Assembly (NCBI RefSeq): GCF_016894445.1
Contig: NZ_CP056775.1
Coordinates: 1,552,001 to 1,616,000, forward strand
Source of the DNA: Dyadobacter sandarakinus
Lineage (GTDB): Bacteria > Bacteroidota > Bacteroidia > Cytophagales > Spirosomataceae
DNA length: 64,000 bases
Direction: 5' to 3'
Of this stretch, positions 7,984-18,077 are shown piece after piece (position 1 is the first letter of the stretch; every line of letters starts with the position of its first letter). The notes beneath the pieces were generated by a model that saw only the letters and a program-made list of their open reading frames with translations, did no database searches and had not been told where the DNA came from. A program made the translations under genes and the position numbers.

Positions 7984-10900
7984 CTATTGATCCAGGTCTA
8001 CCTTTCGTTTTTTTCGGTCAAAACCGGTGATGGTAATGCTTTGCAGCCCGGTAGCTGAAACGACCGGAACCCGGGTGGATTGGGAAAGATAGCCCGAGCC
8101 ATAGTACAGTTCCGCGCGCTGCTTGCGCCCATCGCTATACACCACATCGATTGCCACATCGCCGGGCAGCACGGGCACGATCCTTCCTGCCGGTGCTGCC
8201 GGCAGCCTGTATGTCAGCATACGATCATTGTTCTGGGCGGCGAGCGCAAGCGTGGCACCGTCAGGAAGCCGGAGTGTGGCAAGGCCTTTGGCATCCCCCT
8301 CGACCAGAAAACCACTTTCGCCGGGCGACAAAGCCCGGAAATGGCTGCGGCCATCGCCAGCCAGTACCAGACCGCTGAATGCGTCCAGGCGCCCGCTGAT
8401 CGACTCCGTTGCATAGCTGTTGCCCGTCATCAAAATATCCTGATGCCCGTCATGGTTGAAATCGCCGGTGGCCAGGCCGTAAATTGTTCCCAGCTGGGCC
8501 GGGGCAGGCAGTTTCTGCATGACGAACTTACCCTGACCCTGGTTGACTAGCATGACGGATTCCATGACTTCACAGACCAGCCGGGTAGCACCCTTCATTT
8601 CCCCAGGCTTAAACACATCTTTGATGCCCGCTTTCGAATAATCGGCATAGTAGACGAAGCGCTTTTTCAGGAAGTTCATCTGGCTGGTCATTTCGTCCCG
8701 GGGGTGTACCGGGTAAAGTTCATTGCCATAGTACCGGCAGAGTACCGGATCCATGGTGCCGCTCCCGTCAAAATCCTTGGCGAACATCGTGACGGGCCTG
8801 TTGACGGAAGGATGTCCCTCGGTATTTAGTCCCACATTCCCGACAATATAATCCACGTCTCCGTCTTCATCAAAGTCGGCTCCTGCGAGGCTGTTCCACC
8901 ATCCGTGGGTTTGTGCGAGACCGGTTTGGCTGCTTACATTTTCAAGCTTTCCATCTTCATTTTTAAAAAAAACAATGGGCATCCACTCTCCGGTTACGAT
9001 GAGGTCGGTAAGCCCGTCCTGGTCAAAGTCGGTCCACAATGCAGCAGCGACCATACCCAGATTGCGGAGTTCCGGACAAACCTGGTCGGTCACGTCGGAA
9101 AAAGTCCCGCCATCATTCCTGAGCAGGTAACTTTCGCCCGGCATGGGATACTGGCCCGGAGCAAGCCGCCCTCCCACAAAAAGATCCAGATCACCGTCAT
9201 GGTCAAAGTCAGCCGCATTTACAGATGACCCGCTGCCCAGGGTCGCGGGCAATGCATTCGGGTTAGGCGTAAAGTGCCCTTTCCCATCATTGGTATACAA
9301 CCGATCCTGGTAGTAGGGCGACCCCGGTGCAAACTCGCTGCTTCCGCTCACCACGTACAAGTCCAGATCCCCATCACCGTCGGCATCAAAAAGCAGCGAG
9401 CCCATATCCTCCTCGTATTTCGTGCCGGTAGTAAGTACCTGTGCCTTGAAATGCTGCTTTTCGTCCTGCACATAAAATGTACCCGACTGGTTGAATGCCC
9501 CGCCGATGTAGCAATCTTCTAGTCCGTCGCCGTTGATGTCTCCTACTGCAATGCCGGGACCATTCTGGGAAAGCAGGTGTGGCAGCAGCGGCTGAATTTT
9601 GAAGTCAATGTAAAGGGGGTCTTTGTGGGTAAAGTCAATGCCGGAAATGGTGTCAGGCGCAAACAACGTGGCCGCTCCGGGCGATGGAGTATTGTATGCA
9701 GCTGTCGCGCGGCTGTATTCCAGTTGCAGCTTCTGATTGGTCTTTACATTTACCAGTACCTGCATACGTGCATCGGGCCACACGATCCTGACCGAATCAG
9801 CTGTTTCCGCTTTACCCATTCCAAAATGGATATCGTTCCCTACCGACGACTGGTAACCGCGGTAGGGCGAGTGCTCGGCATACTGCATATTTCCACCGCT
9901 GTAAACCCAAATTTTTGCCCCAAAGCCATAAGGGTTCAGCGGCGTACCCCGGAGCTTGAATGTCAGAAAACGGCGGTCGGGCTTTTTGTCTGAATGGTTT
10001 TGATAAATGAATGCTTCTTCGTCAATATTATTGGTAATAAGGTCCAGGTCGCCATCATTGTCCAGGTCTGCATACACGGCTCCGTTGGAAAATGAAGGGC
10101 GGTCAAAGCCCCACTCGGCCGATCGGTTTGTAAATGTCAGGTCATGGTTGCTGGCAAACAGGTAGTTGGGTACATGGGCGCCGGGCACTTTTTTCAGTGC
10201 CTCCGCAAGCCTGCGCTCGCCTGCCGGTCCCCGCCGCTGCTGGTACTCGGCCATGCGGTACATTACAAAGTCACGGTTGGTAATATCCCGCGGGTACCCG
10301 TTTGTGATCATCAGATCACGAAACCCGTCATTATCGTAGTCGGCCAGGAGCGCGCTCCAACTCCAGTCTGTCGCCTGCACCCCGGAGTACCGCCCCGTCT
10401 CACTGAAAAAAGGATGGCTGCTACCCGGCCTGTTGCCATTGTTATGCTGCAAAGTATTGCGCATAAACTGCGGCTCGTACCCCATCCGGAGTTCCGACAA
10501 ATGCCGGTCGTAGTTCATCAGCCCGAACATGTTCTTGCGGCGCTCGTTGCCTTCCGGCAGCATGTCCATGGTGATGATATCGACCATGCCGTCATTGTCG
10601 ATATCGGCAGCATCATTGCCCATCGCCGAGTAGCTCTGATGCCGGAAAGCGGACGCTATCTCGTTCTTAAATGTACCATCCTGCTGGTTGATGTACAGCA
10701 GATCATTGGAAACGTAGTCATTGGAAACATATACATCCGTCCAGCCGTCGGCATTCACATCCACCACAGAAATACCTAGTCCATACCCTTCTTCGAGGAT
10801 CCCGGCTTTGGCCGATACGTTTGTGAACGTCAGATTTCCATTGTTGCGGAAAAGACGATCAGCATTGGGAGAAGAGCCGTCCGTTACTTTTTTCCGGATG

Positions 10901-11511
10901 TTGTTGGGACCATTGCGGTTCATCACATTGGTAACCAGGTACACATCCAGGTTACCGTCCCGGTCGTAGTCGAAAAAAGCGGCTTGTGTGGTATTGCCCC
11001 GGAAATCAAGCCCGTAAGCCGCTCCCTGCTCTTTGAAGGTATTGTTACGCTGGTTGATGAAAAGCAGGTTGGGCAATGCACCTGCACGCGCAGGACCTGA
11101 GCGCGAAATATAAATGTCCTGGTAACCATCCGCATTGATATCCACCAGCGCAATGCCCCTCGCCCAGCCGCCCGGAACTTTAATACCCGAAGTCTCCGTA
11201 ATGTCTTCAAAATGAATGCTTTCTCCGGGCTTGGTGCGGTTCAGGTAAATGCGGCTTTCGGTCATGTTGCCGCCAAATACCAGGTCGGTCAGACCATCAT
11301 TATTGAAGTCACCGGCGCCCACACCTCCCCCATTGTAAAAGTACTCGTAGGTAAGGATGTTGAGGCGGTCGTCTTCGCGCAGGTTATTGGCAAAGTGAAC
11401 GTTTGTTTCGTCTGCCGGCAGGAGTTCAAAAAGGGTATCCGGCTGTCGGCGGCTGCATGCCGCCAGGAAGATCATCAGGAAAATACAGGCAAGTTCGCGG
11501 CCGTGGTTCAT
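7984..11511 (-). CDS. FG-GAP / ASPIC-UnbV repeat lipoprotein (CRTAC1-like)
   Basis: 1175 residues from the ATG at 11509-11511. The frame opens earlier (11562) but that would overlap the upstream gene; this start gives a clean lipoprotein signal with lipobox LAAC (C19). Two blocks of calcium-type DxDxDG loops surround one ASPIC/UnbV domain (about 500-590). The N-terminal block includes DFNNDG, DINADG, DYDRDG, DVNADG, DIDNDG, DYDNDG and DLDNDG; the C-terminal block DINGDG, DADGDG, DFDHDG, DFDQDG, DFDEDG and DFNHDG. These predict two beta-propellers on the outer surface. In Cytophagales such proteins accompany SusC/SusD loci and are presumed to bind glycans or host/plant material; no enzyme activity is evident. 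Confidence 0.92.
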   Translation of the reverse strand: MNHGRELACIFLMIFLAACSRRQPDTLFELLPADETNVHFANNLREDDRLNILTYEYFYNGGGVGAGDFNNDGLTDLVFGGNMTESRIYLNRTKPGESIHFEDITETSGIKVPGGWARGIALVDINADGYQDIYISRSGPARAGALPNLLFINQRNNTFKEQGAAYGLDFRGNTTQAAFFDYDRDGNLDVYLVTNVMNRNGPNNIRKKVTDGSSPNADRLFRNNGNLTFTNVSAKAGILEEGYGLGISVVDVNADGWTDVYVSNDYVSNDLLYINQQDGTFKNEIASAFRHQSYSAMGNDAADIDNDGMVDIITMDMLPEGNERRKNMFGLMNYDRHLSELRMGYEPQFMRNTLQHNNGNRPGSSHPFFSETGRYSGVQATDWSWSALLADYDNDGFRDLMITNGYPRDITNRDFVMYRMAEYQQRRGPAGERRLAEALKKVPGAHVPNYLFASNHDLTFTNRSAEWGFDRPSFSNGAVYADLDNDGDLDLITNNIDEEAFIYQNHSDKKPDRRFLTFKLRGTPLNPYGFGAKIWVYSGGNMQYAEHSPYRGYQSSVGNDIHFGMGKAETADSVRIVWPDARMQVLVNVKTNQKLQLEYSRATAAYNTPSPGAATLFAPDTISGIDFTHKDPLYIDFKIQPLLPHLLSQNGPGIAVGDINGDGLEDCYIGGAFNQSGTFYVQDEKQHFKAQVLTTGTKYEEDMGSLLFDADGDGDLDLYVVSGSSEFAPGSPYYQDRLYTNDGKGHFTPNPNALPATLGSGSSVNAADFDHDGDLDLFVGGRLAPGQYPMPGESYLLRNDGGTFSDVTDQVCPELRNLGMVAAALWTDFDQDGLTDLIVTGEWMPIVFFKNEDGKLENVSSQTGLAQTHGWWNSLAGADFDEDGDVDYIVGNVGLNTEGHPSVNRPVTMFAKDFDGSGTMDPVLCRYYGNELYPVHPRDEMTSQMNFLKKRFVYYADYSKAGIKDVFKPGEMKGATRLVCEVMESVMLVNQGQGKFVMQKLPAPAQLGTIYGLATGDFNHDGHQDILMTGNSYATESISGRLDAFSGLVLAGDGRSHFRALSPGESGFLVEGDAKGLATLRLPDGATLALAAQNNDRMLTYRLPAAPAGRIVPVLPGDVAIDVVYSDGRKQRAELYYGSGYLSQSTRVPVVSATGLQSITITGFDRKKRKVDLDQ

Positions 11512-11521
11512 GCGCGAGGGT

Positions 11522-11968
11522 TCATTTTTCTTTATTGATTCTTGAAAAAAACCTGACTTCAAAGAGTACCTGGTTTTTTCCGGGAAGATAAGGCTTTTGT
11601 GCCTTTTTCAGCACGAGCTGCCGGCTGTCCAGTCTCAGAATCCGGAATGCGCTCATGTGGTTGCCAAGCGAATCGGTGTACACGAGCGAGTCTTTTGCAG
11701 GCAGCTGGTAGCGGTAATTTCTGAATTTATCTTTTTTCCGCTCGGTGAGCACGCCGTCTGCATGGTACTCAAACGTCGACCAGTGCTCATCGAAAGAATT
11801 ATTGGTGTAACTGAATCCGTTGACGATATTCTGGATCGAGTCGGTTTGCCAGGCTCCTTCGAGCGCGCGCTCCTGCATAGCTACAGGCACATTGCACCGG
11901 CTCACGCACAAAGCACCAATCACCAGCATTAGTACTCCTTTCCATTTTATACAGACAATACGCTTCAA
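11522..11968 (-). CDS. Small lipoprotein, lipocalin-like
   Basis: 148 residues with a basic N-terminus, hydrophobic stretch and candidate lipobox VSRC (C25). The rest is beta-rich (EGAWQTDSI start, STFEYHADGVLTE, RILRLDSRQLVLKK), the pattern of lipocalin-like lipoproteins common in Bacteroidetes. Its stop lies 10 bp before the FG-GAP lipoprotein, so the two are co-transcribed. A terminator (12012-12039) separates this pair from the SusD gene upstream. No substrate can be named. Confidence 0.72.
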   Translation of the reverse strand: MKRIVCIKWKGVLMLVIGALCVSRCNVPVAMQERALEGAWQTDSIQNIVNGFSYTNNSFDEHWSTFEYHADGVLTERKKDKFRNYRYQLPAKDSLVYTDSLGNHMSAFRILRLDSRQLVLKKAQKPYLPGKNQVLFEVRFFSRINKEK

Positions 11969-12006
11969 GACCGGTAGGGGTAATATCTTATTTTTTTACA
12001 AAAAAG

Positions 12007-12039
12007 AAAAACGGCCCCGGCCTGTAAAAACCGGAGCCG
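12007..12039 (-). terminator. Rho-independent terminator after SusD
   Basis: On the minus strand CGGCTCCGG pairs with CCGGGGCCG (12031-12039 and 12012-12020, one mismatch) around a 10-base loop. A T-rich run follows (complement of the A-rich 12000-12011). It lies 11 bp past the SusD stop. Confidence 0.75.
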
Positions 12040-12049
12040 CTGTAAACGA

Positions 12050-13492
12050 TCAATAATTAGGATTTTGAACCAGCACCCCATTGCTCAGATCCACCTCACG
12101 CTGCGGAAGTGGAAAGTAGTAGTGCTTGGGTTTCACAAAGTTGCGGGCAGGCTTGTACGGCCCGCGCGGGATGCGGTAATGTGCTGCAATGTCGATCAAC
12201 CCGGCTTTGTCCCAGCGCAGCAGATCCTGGTGACGCTCGTTTTCGCCGGCGAGTTCTACCCGGCGCTCGTGCATGATGTCGGCCATCTTGGCACTGGTCT
12301 TTTTCGGCAGACCGGCGCGCGTGCGCACGGCATTCAGTTCCGTATCACCATTTGCACCTGACCGGATTTTGGCCTCGGCTACGAGCAGGTACACGTCCGA
12401 GGAGCGCAGGAAGGGGGCATTCAAACTCTGGCTCATATCACCCGAGGCGGTAAATGCCGTGTATTTTTTGAATGCATACCCGGTTACACGCGTCATGTTT
12501 GCTTCAAAGGTAGTGGTACCGGCGGTGCCTCTTTCCACCTTGTCGCCCGGACTGTAAATGGAATAAGCCCTGCGCGGATCATTGGTTTCAAACTCATCCA
12601 CCAGGTCCTCAATCGGCTCGTGAAATCCCCAGCCGCCAAAAGTCTGCGGCGTGTGGTAAAAAGTGGGCGAGTTATCTGTCGTCCAGCCGGTTTCATATTG
12701 CAGCGCAAACAGCACTTCGGGATTGTTTTCAGTAACTACCTCGAAATTTTCGCGGTAGTTGCCGGACAGCTTGTAAGCTGCATTGCCGATCACTTTGGTG
12801 CCTGCTTCGATTGCCTTGGGCCAGTTTTCCTGGTACACGTACAATTTGGTGAGGAAACCATACGCCGAACCCTGCGTGGCCCTGCCTGCTTCCGCAGCAT
12901 CATGCGCCACCGGCAGCAGCGAGGCCGCTTTCAGGAAGTCCGACTCTGCCTGCGCACGTACCTCGGCCAGGGTCGACTTCGGCTTGTTGTACTTTTGATC
13001 CAGCACATCCTGCTCGGTAAGGATCGGTACCTCGCCGTAGATCAGGGAGAGCCGCCAGTAGATGAACCCGCGGAGAAAATAGGCTTCACCCAGGCTGCGG
13101 TTGCGGAGCGTTTCGTCCATATTCACCTTCGGTGCATTGATGAGCACCGCATTTGCACGGGAAATTACCTCGTACTTGGTCGCCCAGGTAGCCAGGATAT
13201 GCGAGTTTGAAGCATCGAAAGTGAACATTTCAAGCGATGTTTCGTCCGAATGGTCACCCGCCCGGTTCATATCGTCGGAGCAGTTGTCGAAGGTATATTC
13301 CGTATGGGCGAAACCGTCTTCATTAAGCAGAGGCGCATAAATGGCATTGGTAGCAGCTACTACGTCGTCACCATTACGCCAGTATTGCTGCGAGGTCACC
13401 TGACCGTAGGGAATACTGTCCAGCAGGTCGTCATTACAGCTTGTCAGCATGGCCAGAAAAAACATTCCGGCGAGTATATAAGTCTTTTTCAT
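12050..13492 (-). CDS. SusD/RagB-family nutrient-binding outer membrane lipoprotein
   Basis: 480 residues. Signal peptide with lipobox LTSC (C19), then the family start CNDDLLDSIPYGQVTSQQYWRNGDD, TPR-rich middle, and the usual end with RRVELAGENERHQDLLRW and a final FPLPQREVDLSNG...NPNY segment. SusD proteins cap the SusC barrel and bind the carbohydrate substrate on the cell surface. The gene follows SusC after 30 bp. The substrate cannot be deduced because no glycoside hydrolase accompanies the pair. Confidence 0.95.
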   Translation of the reverse strand: MKKTYILAGMFFLAMLTSCNDDLLDSIPYGQVTSQQYWRNGDDVVAATNAIYAPLLNEDGFAHTEYTFDNCSDDMNRAGDHSDETSLEMFTFDASNSHILATWATKYEVISRANAVLINAPKVNMDETLRNRSLGEAYFLRGFIYWRLSLIYGEVPILTEQDVLDQKYNKPKSTLAEVRAQAESDFLKAASLLPVAHDAAEAGRATQGSAYGFLTKLYVYQENWPKAIEAGTKVIGNAAYKLSGNYRENFEVVTENNPEVLFALQYETGWTTDNSPTFYHTPQTFGGWGFHEPIEDLVDEFETNDPRRAYSIYSPGDKVERGTAGTTTFEANMTRVTGYAFKKYTAFTASGDMSQSLNAPFLRSSDVYLLVAEAKIRSGANGDTELNAVRTRAGLPKKTSAKMADIMHERRVELAGENERHQDLLRWDKAGLIDIAAHYRIPRGPYKPARNFVKPKHYYFPLPQREVDLSNGVLVQNPNY

Positions 13493-13522
13493 CTTCGTAT
13501 TTCAAATAAAATCCGCCAGGTT

Positions 13523-16500
13523 TCAGAATGATAAGGTAGCGCCGATCGTCCAGGTGCGAGCCAGTGGGTACTGTGCGTAATCCACGTTCAGCTGCTTGCC
13601 GCTGTCACTCACATAACCGAGCTCAGGATTGATACCCGAGTATTTGGTAAAAGTGAAAATGTTCTGCCCTGTGACGTAGAACCGCGCCTGGGTAAGCTTG
13701 ACTTTTTCCAGCAGCGTTTTAGGCACCGAGTAGCCAAGCGTAAAGTTTTTCAACCTCAGAAAATCGCCGTTTTCCACAAACAGATCCGACGGACGGAAGT
13801 TGCGGTTCGCATTGTCGATGCTCACCCTTGGAATGGTATTGCTCGACCCCTCTTTGTTCCAGCGGTTGGCTGCATCGGCATACAGGTTGAAGGAATAACT
13901 TGCATCCAGGCCCTGCATGCGGTCTGCATTGTAAATTTTGTTTCCGCCTACGCCAACAAAAAACACCGTAAAGTCAAATCCCTTGTAGTTCAGCCCTGCA
14001 TTGAACCCGTAATTGATCTTCGGCTGCGGACTCCCGATGATCGTGCGGTCGTCATCATCCACGATCCCGTCCCCGTTCAGGTCCACAAACCGCACATCGC
14101 CCGGCTTGATCTGCCCGCCGGTCTTGCGTGAATCGTTGGCAATGTTCGGGTCCGAGTCGATCTCACCCTGGTTCTGGTAAATACCGGCAGTCCGGTAGCC
14201 ATAAAAGGTACCATAAGGCTGCCCCTCGTAAGTTCGCACGATCTCCTGCTGCCCGCGGCCGTACAGCTGTGTTGCCAGGAAGCCGCCCGGCGTAGCGAGT
14301 CGTGTGATCTTGTTTTGGATAAATGTGGCATTTCCGCTCAGGTTGAAGGTCACCTGACCTACGGTGCGCCGGTACGATGCTTCTATTTCAAGACCTTTGT
14401 TGCGCAGCTGACCAATGTTCTGGTCCGGAATCTGCGCAGTGCCGTTGGTGCCGACAGAAGGCGGTGCCAGCAGCATCTTTTTGGTATTCTTGATAAAATA
14501 GTTGGCCGAGAAGTAAAGACTGTTTTTCCAGAGTCCGGCTTCGATCCCGAAATTGCTCATCTCGGCAGTTTCCCACCCTATCCGCGTATTCGCGAGCCGG
14601 CTTTGTGCTGCTCCCGAAACATTGTTCTGCGTTCCGCCGGTACCCAGGGCGTAGCGGTACGAAGAATTGATCAGCGCAAGGTACTGAAGGGAAGCCACAT
14701 TCTGGTTGCCAAGCTGGCCCCAGCCGCCGGTGAGTTTCAGGTTGCTGATGACAGGAAGCGTATTCTTGATAAAGTCTTCCTCCGAGAGTCTCCAACCTAA
14801 TGAAAATGCCGGAAAATAGCCCCAGCGGTTATCAGGCGCAAACTTTGACGAACCGTCCGAACGGAAAGTGGCAGTCACCAGGTACCGGTCCCTGAAGGAA
14901 TAATTGGCGCGGCCAAATACCGATGCAAGTGCATCATAGCTGCGGTTGCCGTCTTCCCCGGCCACGGATACGATCGTTCCCGCATACTGAAGGTACCGCA
15001 ATGTGGGATCTTCGCTCGCAAAGTCCCTGCCCCGCTGCCGGGCTACCAGGTTATTGAAGGTCTGGGAAGTATACCCGCCTACCAGGCTGAGGTTATGATT
15101 ACCGAACTGCTTGTCGTAGGAAACGAAATATTCCTGCAGAAACGACCAGTACTTCCCGTGGGTCAGGTTCAGCTCGTTATAGGAGTTGGTCCGGAATTGG
15201 TCATCAACCTTCACGTCAAAAACGTAGTTTTCCGAAAACGTAGCGTCCATGGCCAGGTTGGCGCGTACTTTCAACCCCTTGGCCAGCTCGAATTCTCCCG
15301 TCACACTACCCAGAAAACGGTTCCTGGCACTGTTCTGATCCTGCATGTCTACGGTAAATACCGGGTTATTGATGTCCCCGAATGCACCGATCCCCTTGGT
15401 GGTACTGTACGAACCATCGGCATTGCGCACCGGCAGGCCGGGATGGAAGCGGATTGCAGTCCATAACAGGCCGGTCTGGGACGAGGTTGTATTGGGGGCA
15501 GTACTGTTGGTATTGGTAAATTGCAGGTTCTGCCCGATTTTCAGCCTGTTCCCTATCTTATGATCCGAGCTCACGCGGAAAGTGTAGCGTTTGTAATACG
15601 ACTTTCCGATGATACCCTTTTCATTATAATACCCTCCCGAGATCGAGAATGAAGAGTATTTGCCGCCGCCGCGTATGGAAGCATCGTAGTTTTGCGTAAC
15701 ACCCTGCTTCAGGAGCTCCTCCTGCCAGTTGGTGCGCTGGGTCTGGTACTGGGGATCCTGCCAGATCGATGGTACAGGCAGGCCATCATTGGTGTACGCT
15801 TCCCTTTTGAGCGCTGCATATGTAGGTGCATCCAGCACATTCACGATCTTGATACGGTTGGTAACACCTGCATATCCGTTTACAGACAATGAGATCGGCC
15901 GGTCGAAAGCACCGCGTTTTGTGGTCACAATAATAACTCCATTTGCAGCCCGGGTACCATAAATGGCCGATGCCGAAGCATCTTTCAGGATTTCAATGGA
16001 TTCAATATCATTAGGATTGATGTCGTTCATGGTCCCTGACGGAATGCCGTCGATCACCACCAGCGGGTCGGAGTTATTGACGGTACCAAAACCGCGGATC
16101 TGGATGCTGCCTGCATCACCGGGTGCGCCACCATTACGGATGATGTTGACACCCGCCGCACGTCCCTGCAGCGCCTGCTGGGCCCCGCCTGAGGGCAGGT
16201 TTTGGAAATCAGCACCTTTTACGGACGACACAGCTCCGGTTACATCTTTTTTCTCCTGGGTACCATATCCTACCACCACCACTTCTTTCAGTGCACTTAC
16301 ATCCGGCGCCAGGCTGATATTCAGCTCCGCGCTGCTGCCTGCCACGGCATCCTGGCTCACAAAACCGATGAATGAAAAGCGCAGGGTCACATTGCCTTCG
16401 GGCACGTTCAGGGTGTAGTCGCCTGCTTCATTGGTGGAAGTTCCCTGCTGGGTGCCTACAATGAGTACGTTTACGCCGGGCAAACCTTCCCCTTTATCAT

Positions 16501-16945
16501 CGGTTACCCTTCCTTTAATGGTCCTGTCGGTAGTGCCCCGTATCGTACCGGCCCCTGTCAGGGGCACCGACCGAGCCTCGTCCTTTTTTCGCAGTAAAAT
16601 CCGGCTTGTTCCCACTACTTCATAGGAAACGTTCATGGGCGTAAGCAGCTGGTCGAGCACTTTGTCCAGCGATCCCTGAAACTGCCTGGCCGGCGCGGTT
16701 GCATTGCTTTGAATGCTGTTGGTACTGTACACGAATTTCACATCCGCCTGCTTTTCGATCTGCTTCAGGATCAGCCTGATCTGCTGCGACTCTGCTTTCA
16801 GGGAAATTTCCCGGGTAAGCAGTTCCTGGCTGTACACGCCGCGCGCCATGGATACACCGCAGCAAAGCAATGCCATGAAAAGTTGTCTGGCAGAAGCGCT
16901 CATCATTTTGTGAACAGCCCGGTTGATGGGTATTTTTCTATGCAT
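13523..16945 (-). CDS. SusC/RagA-family TonB-dependent transporter with STN signalling domain
   Basis: 1140 residues from the ATG at 16943-16945 (MHRKIPINRAV). The frame opens at 17011 but the extra residues are Arg/Ser/Thr-rich and precede the signal peptide. Order: signal peptide, secretin/TonB N-terminal (STN) domain (about 45-125), carboxypeptidase-regulatory-like beta-sandwich (KGRVTDDKGEGLPGVNV), TonB-box region with VVVGYGTQ, plug with IRGFGTVNNSDPLVVIDGIP, then a 22-strand barrel ending in aromatic F. An STN domain in a SusC protein means it signals to an anti-sigma factor, here the adjacent FecR. Function: TonB-driven import of a glycan or similar ligand delivered by the neighbouring SusD. 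Confidence 0.96.
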   Translation of the reverse strand: MHRKIPINRAVHKMMSASARQLFMALLCCGVSMARGVYSQELLTREISLKAESQQIRLILKQIEKQADVKFVYSTNSIQSNATAPARQFQGSLDKVLDQLLTPMNVSYEVVGTSRILLRKKDEARSVPLTGAGTIRGTTDRTIKGRVTDDKGEGLPGVNVLIVGTQQGTSTNEAGDYTLNVPEGNVTLRFSFIGFVSQDAVAGSSAELNISLAPDVSALKEVVVVGYGTQEKKDVTGAVSSVKGADFQNLPSGGAQQALQGRAAGVNIIRNGGAPGDAGSIQIRGFGTVNNSDPLVVIDGIPSGTMNDINPNDIESIEILKDASASAIYGTRAANGVIIVTTKRGAFDRPISLSVNGYAGVTNRIKIVNVLDAPTYAALKREAYTNDGLPVPSIWQDPQYQTQRTNWQEELLKQGVTQNYDASIRGGGKYSSFSISGGYYNEKGIIGKSYYKRYTFRVSSDHKIGNRLKIGQNLQFTNTNSTAPNTTSSQTGLLWTAIRFHPGLPVRNADGSYSTTKGIGAFGDINNPVFTVDMQDQNSARNRFLGSVTGEFELAKGLKVRANLAMDATFSENYVFDVKVDDQFRTNSYNELNLTHGKYWSFLQEYFVSYDKQFGNHNLSLVGGYTSQTFNNLVARQRGRDFASEDPTLRYLQYAGTIVSVAGEDGNRSYDALASVFGRANYSFRDRYLVTATFRSDGSSKFAPDNRWGYFPAFSLGWRLSEEDFIKNTLPVISNLKLTGGWGQLGNQNVASLQYLALINSSYRYALGTGGTQNNVSGAAQSRLANTRIGWETAEMSNFGIEAGLWKNSLYFSANYFIKNTKKMLLAPPSVGTNGTAQIPDQNIGQLRNKGLEIEASYRRTVGQVTFNLSGNATFIQNKITRLATPGGFLATQLYGRGQQEIVRTYEGQPYGTFYGYRTAGIYQNQGEIDSDPNIANDSRKTGGQIKPGDVRFVDLNGDGIVDDDDRTIIGSPQPKINYGFNAGLNYKGFDFTVFFVGVGGNKIYNADRMQGLDASYSFNLYADAANRWNKEGSSNTIPRVSIDNANRNFRPSDLFVENGDFLRLKNFTLGYSVPKTLLEKVKLTQARFYVTGQNIFTFTKYSGINPELGYVSDSGKQLNVDYAQYPLARTWTIGATLSF

Positions 16946-17057
16946 ATAACTAGTGGTTTTTGTGGTTATTGAACGACTCTGAAAAGAATTTTTCCTTCTG
17001 GTGGAAGGCACACACGTGCTGGATCGGGTGACTTGTATCTGACCTCATTTATGAATG

Positions 17058-18068
17058 TTACATGTTGCCCGGACAGCCTTCCCCGTCAATGAAAATGGTG
17101 GTACCCCGCTGCTCATAGTCCACATTGACCGAGCGGCAAATGAGGCTCAGCTGATCAAACATCGGCAGGTTGTTCAGATCGCCGGTGAAAAGGCAGTTCC
17201 TCAGCATATTACCTTCCACTACAATGCTGATCCCGTAGGTTTTTTCAAGCATATCGAGCGCATTGATTACCGGGCTTTCGGTAAATTCAAAGTGCTGCCG
17301 GCTTGCAAGCGGCCGGACGACGATCGGATTCTTCACAATCCCCAGCTCCATTTTCTGGGAACGTTTATCAAAAACAATCCGCTGATTGGGCGTGAGGATC
17401 ACCCCATTCCTTTTGGCATTGCTCCGGCCCGATACTTCATATACTGACACCCTCCCTGTCGCGACCTGCACCTCAATGGAACCCGAACGATCATAGGACC
17501 GCACGTTGAAGCTTGTTCCCAGTACCTGGGTCGCCAGGTTTTCGGTAGCGACCACAAAGGGTTTTGAAGGGTCCTTTTTTACCTTGAAAAACGCCTCTCC
17601 ATGCAGGCTTACCACCCTCTTTTTTAACCCGAAACGTTCGGGATAACTGATCCGGCTGCCGGGCTGCAGTGTCACCTCGCTCCCGTCATCCAGCGTCAGC
17701 CGCTGGGGCTTCCTCGATGTATTTTTTACCTCTACCCCTTCCGGCTGATCCGGCAGGAGCGCCGTCAGAACGGTCCCGTAACCTGCATTGCCGCTGCCGA
17801 AGTACCAACCCAGTCCGGCGGTAAGTGCGAGGCAGGCAGCCGCGGCGATCCCTGCATTGCGCCACCAAACCGACAGTGGTTTGCGGATGGTGTTGCGGTA
17901 TAGTTTCCTGCTGATCCGGGCTCCTATTTCATCCTTTTCGGCGATCAGGTCGTGATTTTCCGGCATCGGATTATTCTCGAGATACTGCTCCACCAGCGCA
18001 TCTTCATCTGCATTGGTGGTACCATTCACGTATTTTGAAATGAGTTCGTTAATGTGGAAGTGATTCAT
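17058..18068 (-). CDS. FecR-family anti-sigma factor
   Basis: 336 residues: cytoplasmic N-terminal part (1-68), one membrane helix (about 69-91, AGIAAAACLALTAGLGWYF), periplasmic FecR domain with DGSEVTLQPGSRISYP and the GEAFFKV motif, and a C-terminal DUF4974-like domain. Its start lies 9 bp after the sigma factor stop. Known role: it holds or activates the ECF sigma factor according to the signal from the STN domain of the SusC protein encoded next. Confidence 0.95.
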   Translation of the reverse strand: MNHFHINELISKYVNGTTNADEDALVEQYLENNPMPENHDLIAEKDEIGARISRKLYRNTIRKPLSVWWRNAGIAAAACLALTAGLGWYFGSGNAGYGTVLTALLPDQPEGVEVKNTSRKPQRLTLDDGSEVTLQPGSRISYPERFGLKKRVVSLHGEAFFKVKKDPSKPFVVATENLATQVLGTSFNVRSYDRSGSIEVQVATGRVSVYEVSGRSNAKRNGVILTPNQRIVFDKRSQKMELGIVKNPIVVRPLASRQHFEFTESPVINALDMLEKTYGISIVVEGNMLRNCLFTGDLNNLPMFDQLSLICRSVNVDYEQRGTTIFIDGEGCPGNM

Positions 18069-18077
18069 GGCGTGCGT